Source of the DNA: an uncultured Sutterella sp. | GTDB taxonomy: Bacteria; Pseudomonadota; Gammaproteobacteria; Burkholderiales; Burkholderiaceae_F | Assembly (NCBI GenBank): GCA_937943605.1 | Contig: CALEAW010000088.1 | Span: 1 to 12,622, forward strand | Direction of reading: 5' to 3' | DNA: 12,622 nt | Shown here: positions 7,814 through 12,622 of the stretch, in pieces | Position numbering within the stretch: the first letter of the stretch is position 1 | Layout of the letters: each line of letters begins with the position of its first letter | The notes under the pieces: model-generated | What the model saw: the letters and a program-made list of their open reading frames with translations, nothing else | What the model was told of the DNA's origin: nothing | The model's database searches: none | Translations under genes and position numbers: made by a program

Positions 7814-8629
7814 ATGAAATCGCCCTATATCACTGTTGCCGTCAAGGCCGCTCGTCGTGCCGCTCAGGAACTTACCCGCGCTGCGACCAGCCTCGACACG
7901 CTCGAAGTTGAAAACAAGTCCGCCAATGATTTTGTTACCAACGCCGACCGCGCTGCCGAAGCGGCCATCGTTGATGTCATCAAGCAGGCCTACCCGAAGC
8001 ACGCCATTTTGACGGAAGAAGCGGGCCGCATGGGTCCCGCTAAGAGCGACTACCTTTGGATCATTGATCCGCTCGATGGTACGCTTAACTTTATGCATGG
8101 CATTCCGCAGTACGCCATTTCGATCGCCCTCGTCTACCGTGGTGAAGTGGTCGCTGGTGTGATCTATGACGTGGCTAAGAATGAACTCTTCACGGCCGCT
8201 AAGGGTGAAGGCGCTTTCCTTGACAATCGCCGCATCCGCGTCTCTGACCGTAAGGATATGAACCGTGCCATTATTGGGACAGGGTTCCCCTTCCGTCAGA
8301 CGGATGACTTTAAGGGCTACATGATGAGCTTTATGCGTGTAGCTGAACGTACGGCTGGTATTCGCCGTCCGGGTTCTGCCGCGCTTGACCTCGCCTGGGT
8401 GGCCGCAGGCCGCTATGACGGCTTCTGGGAGTCTGGCCTTTCTCAGTGGGATATCGCTGCCGGTGGCTTGATGGTGCTTGAAGCAGGTGGCTTGATCACT
8501 GACCTTGAAGGCGGTGAAGACTGGCTCGAAAAGGGTCGTGTGTGCGCCGGTACGCCGCGTATCTTTGCTCAGCTTCTCCCGCTCGTTGGTAAAGTCCCTA
8601 CCCCGGGCACTGAAGCCAAGAAAGCCTAA
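7814..8629 (+). CDS. suhB: inositol monophosphatase family protein SuhB
   Basis: A Mg-dependent, lithium-sensitive-type phosphatase fold that hydrolyses inositol-1-phosphate and similar sugar phosphates. In E. coli SuhB also joins the Nus complex that supports rRNA antitermination. Metal-site motifs are complete: E68-E69 in TEEAG, D85-P-L-D88-G-T in the family motif DPLDGTLNF, and W212-D213 in QWDIAAGG. The ATG at 7814 gives 271 residues, close to E. coli SuhB (267), and starts right at the conserved helix. A frame from TTG at 7754 would add 20 residues with no family support. No Shine-Dalgarno precedes 7814, which is odd for a gene with otherwise strong signals. Lysine is nearly always AAG here, whereas mutS next door favours AAA; this may mark high expression. 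Transcription ends at the strong hairpin at 8717. Confidence 0.93.
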   Translation: MKSPYITVAVKAARRAAQELTRAATSLDTLEVENKSANDFVTNADRAAEAAIVDVIKQAYPKHAILTEEAGRMGPAKSDYLWIIDPLDGTLNFMHGIPQYAISIALVYRGEVVAGVIYDVAKNELFTAAKGEGAFLDNRRIRVSDRKDMNRAIIGTGFPFRQTDDFKGYMMSFMRVAERTAGIRRPGSAALDLAWVAAGRYDGFWESGLSQWDIAAGGLMVLEAGGLITDLEGGEDWLEKGRVCAGTPRIFAQLLPLVGKVPTPGTEAKKA

Positions 8630-8648
8630 TTCTTTTGCTCTTGCTATA

Positions 8649-8697
8649 CAGAGTGTTTGATAGAAAATACGCTATGCTTTGCACTCTGATGCGTTTT
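8649..8697 (+). terminator. possible first terminator after suhB
   Basis: CAGAGTG (8649-8655) and CACTCTG (8682-8688) form a 7-bp stem with a 26-base loop, followed by ATGCGTTTTT. The long loop makes it weak. It precedes the much stronger hairpin at 8717, so the two may act in tandem. Confidence 0.35.
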
Positions 8698-8716
8698 TAG
8701 CAATACCCATTACCTC

Positions 8717-8750
8717 AGGCCGGACTGAACTCAGCGTCGTCCGGCCTTTT
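8717..8750 (+). terminator. rho-independent terminator of suhB
   Basis: AGGCCGGAC (8717-8725) pairs perfectly with GTCCGGCCT (8739-8747) over a 13-base loop, followed by TTT. The G/C-rich 9-bp stem is 87 bases past the suhB stop and 47 bases before mutS. mutS therefore needs its own promoter downstream or within this gap; I see no clear one. Confidence 0.85.
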
Positions 8751-8797
8751 CGCTTAAATTCAAGAAGTCCTTCTTTCAAAAGTCCTTACTGCCGACT

Positions 8798-11446
8798 ATG
8801 ACCGAGACCTTTATCCACGACGAAGATCTAGACCTTAACGACTTCACACCGGCGATGCGCCAATTTATTGAAGTCAAACGTCGCTACCCAGAAACCTTGG
8901 TGCTCTTTCGCATGGGGGACTTCTATGAAACGTTCTTTGACGATGCAGCTAAAGCAAACCGCCTGATTGGGATTACGCTTACGAAGCGTGGCAAACTCAA
9001 AAACGGGGATCCTATTCCGATGGCTGGGATTCCCATGGTCTCGTTAGACCAATACGTTGCACGTTTGGTGCGTCTTGGCGAATCGGTCGTGATTGCCGAG
9101 CAAGTGGGCACGCCTGGCAAAGGCCTGATGCAACGTCGTATCTCTCGCATCATTACGCCTGGCACCCTCACCGATACGTCGCTTCTCCCTGAAAAGAACG
9201 ATGCTGTGCTCCTTGCCGTGTCTCGTCCTGCTGGGCGAGACGCTAAATGGGGCTTTGTCTGGCTGACGCTCAGTAACGGTGACTTCTTTGCAACTGAAGT
9301 CACTGATGCACAATTTGATAGTGAAGTCGCCCGTATTGCCCCTTCAGAACTCTTAGTCACTGAGCGACTACGTGACAGTATGCGCGAAGCGCACCCTGAT
9401 GTCACCGTCACCCCTATGCCCGCCTGGCACTTTGATGCGGAGCACGGTGAAGAAAGCCTCAAAAAGACCTTTTCGTTAGATAATCTTGATGCTTGGAATG
9501 TCACAGGTCGCACAGGTGTACTCGCAGCAGCGAATGCCCTTTTAGACTATACGACCGAAACGCAAGTGGACATGATTCCGTTTATCAGTCCCTTGAAACT
9601 CACGGACGAGTCTGAATACATCATCATTGACCCAGCAAGCCGTCGTAACCTCGAAATCTCTGACACGATCCGAGGCGAAGGTCGTGGACCGACGCTCTTC
9701 TCGGTCTTAGACCGTTGCGGCACATCGATGGGTAGTCGAGAATTACGCCGTTGGCTCAACTTACCGCTGACAAAGCGTGATGAGGCAATGGCTCGCCATG
9801 AAGCGGTTGAAGTCCTCACTCAAGAAGCCGACTTTTCTCGCTTCATCGAAACCTCTTTGCAAGGTCTCCCCGATATTGAGCGTATCGCGAGCCGTATTGC
9901 GTTAGGGACGGTACGTCCTAAAGAGCTCGCTGCGTTGCGTGATGCGTTACCCATTGTGCAATCATTGTCGACTGAGGTCTCAGCGCGTTCCGAAGCTTGG
10001 TTTGATCATACGTCTGTGCAACTCGCTTTATCGACCTCATTGCATACGCAGCTTGACAATGCATTGTTACCTGAGCCCGCCACACTTTTGCGTGAAGGCG
10101 ATGTGATTCGTAGTGAATTTAACGACGAACTTCGGACATTACGCGAAATGCGTGACAACACGGGACAGTTCTTGTTAGACCTAGAAACCCGTGAACGTGA
10201 AGCGACTGGACTCTCCACCTTGCGCGTGGAATATAACCGTGTACACGGCTTTTATATTGAAGTCTCTAAAGCCCAAGCCACGTCTGTTCCAGTCACGTAC
10301 CATCGTCGTCAAACGCTCAAAAATACTGAACGCTTCATTACGCCAGAATTGAAGGCCTATGAAGACCAAGCGCTTTCGGCCAAAGAGCGTTCTGCAACGC
10401 TCGAAAAAGAGCTTTACGATAATCTCGTCGCTGAACTGAATACCTCCGTCCCTATTCTTATGAATGCGGCACGTGCCCTTGCACAGTTAGACGTGGTGGC
10501 AACGTTAGCGCGTCATGCGGTTCAATACCAATGGGTGCGCCCAACACTCACCACCAAGCCTGGTATCGATATTCAGCGAGGTCGTCATCCTGTCGTTGAA
10601 ACTGCGATTGAATCCTATGTGCCTAGCAACTGTCGTTTGGGTGATGGTCGACGTTGCCTCATCATTACGGGTCCCAACATGGGTGGTAAGTCCACCTATA
10701 TGCGTGCCGTCGCGCTGATTACGCTCTTAGCTTGGGCAGGTTCATTTGTACCCGCCGAAAGTGTGACTATTGGTCCAGTCGATCGCATTCATACGCGTAT
10801 TGGTGCTTCGGACGACTTAGCCCGTGGTCGTTCGACCTTTATGGTCGAAATGACCGAAGCTGCTGCCATTTTGCATCAGGCAACGGATCGCTCGCTCGTA
10901 TTGATGGATGAAATCGGACGAGGGACAGCGACCTTTGACGGCTTGTCGCTCGCTGGTGCTATCGCGCAGGAGCTCGTTGAAAACACACGCTCACTGACGC
11001 TTTTTGCCACACACTATTTTGAATTAACACAACTCGCTTCAACGCTCAAAGAAGCGGCTAATGTGCATGTCTCTGCAGCTCAGACACGCGCTCGTATTGT
11101 CTTCTTGCATGAAATTGAAGAGGGACCAGCTAGCCAAAGTTACGGGATTGCAGTGGCTCAACTCGCTGGCGTTCCTGCCCCTGTCGTTCGTCGAGCTCGT
11201 GCCATGCTTCAAAAGCTTGAAAGCCGTGAAGCGGCCACGCAGTCACCACAGGCCGATCTCTTTGGCGATGGACTACTCTTTGAGAAAACTGTTGAAGACG
11301 TACATGCACCAGCCATCGTCGAAGAGAATCCACAGCTACGCGCCTTTGCCAATGCCATGGCTGATATCGACGTGGATAGCCTTACGCCAAGAGAGGCACT
11401 GGCTAAACTTTACGAAATGCGTGAAGAAGCGCTTAAACTCTCATAA
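8798..11446 (+). CDS. mutS: DNA mismatch repair protein MutS
   Basis: Recognises mismatches and small loops after replication and, with ATP, recruits MutL. The 882-residue product (853 in E. coli) shows the full MutS1 layout. The mismatch-binding domain has F42-Y-E44 in GDFYETF, the Phe-x-Glu that stacks on the mismatch. Connector, lever and clamp regions span about 130-580. The ATPase carries Walker A GPNMGGKS (625-632, K631) and Walker B LVLMD704-E705. The C-terminus has QADLF (818-822), a good beta-clamp-binding motif, and an end segment LTPREALAKLYEM like the E. coli tetramerisation region. One small variation: the motif after Walker B is GRGTATFDG, with Ala711 where Ser is usual. ATG at 8798 is chosen because the conserved N-terminus (TPAMRQFIEVK) follows closely; no clear Shine-Dalgarno is present. 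No terminator hairpin is visible after the stop. Confidence 0.97.
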   Translation: MTETFIHDEDLDLNDFTPAMRQFIEVKRRYPETLVLFRMGDFYETFFDDAAKANRLIGITLTKRGKLKNGDPIPMAGIPMVSLDQYVARLVRLGESVVIAEQVGTPGKGLMQRRISRIITPGTLTDTSLLPEKNDAVLLAVSRPAGRDAKWGFVWLTLSNGDFFATEVTDAQFDSEVARIAPSELLVTERLRDSMREAHPDVTVTPMPAWHFDAEHGEESLKKTFSLDNLDAWNVTGRTGVLAAANALLDYTTETQVDMIPFISPLKLTDESEYIIIDPASRRNLEISDTIRGEGRGPTLFSVLDRCGTSMGSRELRRWLNLPLTKRDEAMARHEAVEVLTQEADFSRFIETSLQGLPDIERIASRIALGTVRPKELAALRDALPIVQSLSTEVSARSEAWFDHTSVQLALSTSLHTQLDNALLPEPATLLREGDVIRSEFNDELRTLREMRDNTGQFLLDLETREREATGLSTLRVEYNRVHGFYIEVSKAQATSVPVTYHRRQTLKNTERFITPELKAYEDQALSAKERSATLEKELYDNLVAELNTSVPILMNAARALAQLDVVATLARHAVQYQWVRPTLTTKPGIDIQRGRHPVVETAIESYVPSNCRLGDGRRCLIITGPNMGGKSTYMRAVALITLLAWAGSFVPAESVTIGPVDRIHTRIGASDDLARGRSTFMVEMTEAAAILHQATDRSLVLMDEIGRGTATFDGLSLAGAIAQELVENTRSLTLFATHYFELTQLASTLKEAANVHVSAAQTRARIVFLHEIEEGPASQSYGIAVAQLAGVPAPVVRRARAMLQKLESREAATQSPQADLFGDGLLFEKTVEDVHAPAIVEENPQLRAFANAMADIDVDSLTPREALAKLYEMREEALKLS

Positions 11447-11504
11447 AGTCTCAACCTCAGAATGGATACCAAGCAACGTATGACACTAGATTTAGCTCAG
11501 TTGT

Positions 11505-11534
11505 TTGGCAAACGAGGTCGAAAAATTCTATAAT
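11505..11534 (+). promoter_or_regulatory. sigma70-type promoter of the GntR-family gene
   Basis: TTGGCA (11505-11510, five of six to consensus) is followed after 18 bases by a perfect TATAAT (11529-11534). Transcription would start near 11541, leaving a leader of about 49 bases before the ATG at 11590. The -10 lies inside the left arm of the palindrome at 11526-11568. Confidence 0.75.
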
Positions 11535-11568
11535 CGTGAAATTTTGCAAAATTTTCACGATTATAGAA
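11526..11568. promoter_or_regulatory. 43-bp palindromic operator overlapping the promoter
   Basis: The 16-base arms at 11526-11541 (TTCTATAATCGTGAAA) and 11553-11568 (TTTCACGATTATAGAA) are perfect inverted repeats. The 11-base spacer itself contains the palindrome TTTTGCAAAA (11542-11551). The element covers the -10 box and the predicted start of transcription, the classic position for a repressor site. GntR-family regulators bind palindromes as dimers and often repress their own gene, so autoregulation is the simplest reading. As RNA only the right part would be transcribed, so it is not a terminator for this promoter. Confidence 0.75.
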
Positions 11569-11589
11569 ACATACATTTACTCAGGGGCA

Positions 11590-12285
11590 ATGACAGTGTC
11601 AAAACAGGATCAACTTTCCATGGATGAAGAAGCGCTCTTTCGCGATATTCATCATCACATCCTTCGTCAGGCAAAAGCTGGCGAACGTATTGATACGGAA
11701 ACCGAACTGGCCCATCGCTTCAATGTGACGCGCTATAAGGTGCGTAAGGCGTTAAGCGTCCTTTCTCAGATGGGTGTTGTCGATCGAGCCCCGAAACGCG
11801 GCATGACCGTGAATGCTCTGGGACCCAAGAACCTTTCTGCTCAAATTCAGGTTCAGATGGATATTGCGAACTTCGATATTCGTGAGTTTATCGAAGCACG
11901 TCAACTGATCGAAGTCGACATTATTCCGCTCGCGATTCGTCGTATGACCCCCGCCCTACTGGGGCGTCTTGAAGATGCCATAAGCCGTATCGAAACGAAT
12001 GCTGGTAACACGGCTGAAGCCGACCGTTGGGACCGTGAATTCCATCTTCTCTTGCTAGAAGCTTGTGGTAACCGCGTCCTCCAGGTCTTCTCTGCTGCGC
12101 TTGTGACGTACTTTGAAAAGACCACAGAGAACCTGCCACATAACGATCCGCAGTTCTTCCTCGATATGGCCAAGAAAGAGCGTCAATTGCTCAATGCCAT
12201 TAAGAATGGCCAAGAAGAAGAAGCCAAGGCGCTCCTTCGCCAGCAGCTCGGTGAACAGGTCGAAATCCTTCAGGCGCATCGATAA
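11590..12285 (+). CDS. GntR-family transcriptional regulator, FCD (FadR-like) subgroup
   Basis: A DNA-binding regulator of 231 residues. The winged helix-turn-helix spans about 13-76, with the recognition segment NVTRYKVRKALSVLSQMGVV (45-64) matching the family pattern R-x-x-V-R-x-A-L. The FCD ligand domain (about 93-225) has R104 (EARQLIE) and D148-x3-H152 in DREFHLLLLEACGN. Two of the usual metal-binding histidines are replaced: E197 in KKERQLLNAI and Q219 in LRQQL. The effector and targets are unknown. ATG at 11590, with AGGGG 4 bases upstream, is preferred over the GTG at 11536: the promoter at 11505-11534 would start the transcript after that GTG, and the extra 18 residues would be encoded by the palindrome. 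The gene is alone between its own promoter and terminator; the palindromic operator suggests autoregulation. Confidence 0.88.
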   Translation: MTVSKQDQLSMDEEALFRDIHHHILRQAKAGERIDTETELAHRFNVTRYKVRKALSVLSQMGVVDRAPKRGMTVNALGPKNLSAQIQVQMDIANFDIREFIEARQLIEVDIIPLAIRRMTPALLGRLEDAISRIETNAGNTAEADRWDREFHLLLLEACGNRVLQVFSAALVTYFEKTTENLPHNDPQFFLDMAKKERQLLNAIKNGQEEEAKALLRQQLGEQVEILQAHR

Positions 12286-12300
12286 GCACCGCCAAAGCTA

Positions 12301-12347
12301 AAACAAAATTGCCCGCTCACGACCTCGTTGAGCGGGCAATTTTGTTT
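12301..12347. terminator. strong bidirectional terminator after the GntR gene
   Basis: A perfect 19-bp stem joins 12301-12319 to 12329-12347, with a G/C core GCCCGCTCA, an A/T-rich base and a 9-base loop. Because the base of the stem is AAACAAAATT/AATTTTGTTT, a U-rich 3' flank exists on both strands. It starts 16 bases after the GntR stop, and on the minus strand it would close the candidate small RNA. Confidence 0.92.
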
Positions 12348-12475
12348 GTATCCGGTCTGTGATAGTTCGCAGCATGGCCACGATTTGGAACGCGGCAGGA
12401 GACTCCATGCGCAAACCGTCACAGCGAGGCAGAGGTAATCATTTTGCGTCTAGGATCGCAAATCTCTTCTCTACC
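12301..12475 (-). ncRNA. candidate structured small RNA (unrecognised family)
   Basis: On the minus strand a transcript from about 12475 would fold into two domains and end at the 19-bp terminator. Domain 1: GGUAGAG (12475-12469) pairs with CUCUGCC (12434-12428), enclosing the hairpin UUUGCG/CGCAAA (12462-12457 with 12448-12443). Domain 2: 12424-12405 pairs with 12377-12357 as CUGUGA/UCACAG, one C-A mismatch, G-U, three pairs, U-G, two pairs, one bulged U, then GCAUGG/CCAUGC. The three wobble pairs (one in domain 1, two in domain 2) become C-A mismatches on the plus strand, which favours the minus orientation. The 27-base loop of domain 2 exposes UCUCCUGCC, which could pair with ribosome binding sites. 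I do not recognise the family; it does not show the single long rod of 6S RNA. Confidence 0.45.
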
Positions 12476-12481
12476 AGGGAT

Positions 12482-12490
12482 ATTTTAGCA
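12482..12490 (-). promoter_or_regulatory. candidate extended -10 promoter for the small RNA
   Basis: On the minus strand TGCTAAAAT (12490-12482) is an extended -10 element (TGn plus a five-of-six -10). No good -35 lies 16-18 bases upstream. A palindrome at 12514-12537 sits where an activator could bind. The start of transcription would be near 12475. Confidence 0.4.
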
Positions 12491-12513
12491 GATTTAACAA
12501 AATCGAACACAGA

Positions 12514-12537
12514 CATATAAACCGTTCTGTTTATATG
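12514..12537. promoter_or_regulatory. palindrome upstream of the candidate small-RNA promoter
   Basis: CATATAAAC (12514-12522) and GTTTATATG (12529-12537) are perfect 9-base arms around CGTTCT. The stem is A/T-rich with no T tract on either side, so a terminator is unlikely. Its centre is about 50 bases before the predicted small-RNA start, a position compatible with an activator site. The spacing of 6 resembles dimeric regulator sites, but the half-site is not one I recognise. Confidence 0.4.
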
Positions 12538-12557
12538 AACAAAACTTCATCAATAGC

Positions 12558-12593
12558 AAAAACCCCTAGCTTCTTTCGAAACCAGGGGTTTTT
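12558..12593 (-). terminator. terminator of the rRNA operon
   Basis: AAAAACCCCT (12558-12567) pairs with AGGGGTTTTT (12584-12593) around a 16-base loop that has its own short TTC/GAA pairing. On the minus strand the stem ends in GGGGTTTTT, and it starts 9 bases after the 5S 3' end, as expected for an rrn operon terminator. Confidence 0.88.
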
Positions 12594-12602
12594 AATTTGT
12601 GA

Positions 12603-12622
12603 GCCTGACGATGTCCTACTTT
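12603..12622 (-). rRNA. rrf: 5S rRNA, last 20 bases (gene continues beyond the window)
   Basis: On the minus strand the edge reads AAAGTAGGACATCGTCAGGC, which fits the conserved 3' end of betaproteobacterial 5S rRNA (usually AAAGTAGG, one variable stretch, then ATCGTCAGGC). A strong terminator follows directly, in the right orientation. The rRNA operon therefore lies to the right of the window and is transcribed towards the GntR gene. Only 20 bases are visible, so the assignment rests on the motif plus the terminator. Confidence 0.8.

Noticed and set aside
7754..8629. Longer SuhB frame from TTG at 7754
   Set aside because: It adds 20 residues not seen in the family; the ATG at 7814 gives the usual length.
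11526..11568. Palindrome read as a terminator for mutS
   Set aside because: The stem is A/T-rich with no U tract after it and it overlaps a good promoter; an operator fits better, although a role in ending mutS transcripts cannot be fully excluded.
11536..12285. Longer GntR frame from GTG at 11536
   Set aside because: The GTG lies within the palindrome and just before the predicted transcription start; the added residues have no family similarity.
12298..12408. A 36-codon minus-strand frame beginning MESPAAFQIV
   Set aside because: It reads through the whole 19-bp terminator stem and has no ribosome binding site, so it is more likely incidental to the structured RNA.
12301..12475. 6S RNA as identity of the small-RNA candidate
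   Set aside because: The fold is two separate domains rather than one long rod with a central bubble, and I recognise no conserved 6S motifs.
1..12622. CRISPR arrays, insertion sequences, phage or toxin-antitoxin genes
   Set aside because: No regularly spaced repeats, transposase or integrase motifs, or terminal inverted repeats with target duplications were seen.

Overview
The window looks like chromosome from a betaproteobacterium, most likely Burkholderiales and plausibly the Sutterella/Parasutterella group. The clues are the short EpsC-type CysE, the divergent suhB/trmJ pair with cysE nearby on the trmJ strand, a typical MutS, and a 5S rRNA 3' end of the form seen in this class. The genus is inference; the class-level assignment is fairly secure. 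Base composition is moderate and most genes share one style, except the left-edge acyltransferase, which looks more A/T-rich.

Layout, left to right. Positions 1-1921 (minus) hold an OafA-type membrane acyltransferase with a C-terminal SGNH domain, cut by the window edge just after its catalytic Asp/His. Next comes cysE (minus, 2137-2904), serine acetyltransferase. A 311-base noncoding gap precedes two translationally coupled MsbA-like ABC half-transporters (plus, 3216-6745). A two-way terminator separates them from trmJ (minus, 6832-7626), a tRNA 2'-O-methyltransferase. Divergent from trmJ is suhB (plus, 7814-8629), then a strong terminator and mutS (plus, 8798-11446). A near-perfect 43-bp palindrome overlaps a sigma70-type promoter in front of a GntR/FCD regulator (plus, 11590-12285), which ends at a 19-bp terminator stem. 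The right edge holds the last 20 bases of a 5S rRNA gene on the minus strand and the terminator of that rRNA operon.

The genes are mostly housekeeping (cysteine synthesis, tRNA modification, mismatch repair, rRNA) with an envelope theme on the left (O-acyltransferase and lipid/glycolipid-type exporters). The ABC pair sits on the opposite strand between trmJ and cysE and looks like a cassette placed into a conserved neighbourhood.

The least expected signal is in the 210-base gap between the regulator's terminator and the rRNA terminator. On the minus strand it reads as a candidate standalone small RNA of about 175 nt: a palindrome, an extended -10 promoter, two folded domains whose G-U pairs work only on that strand, and a terminator. 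The second notable signal is the palindrome/promoter overlap before the GntR gene, a probable autoregulatory operator.
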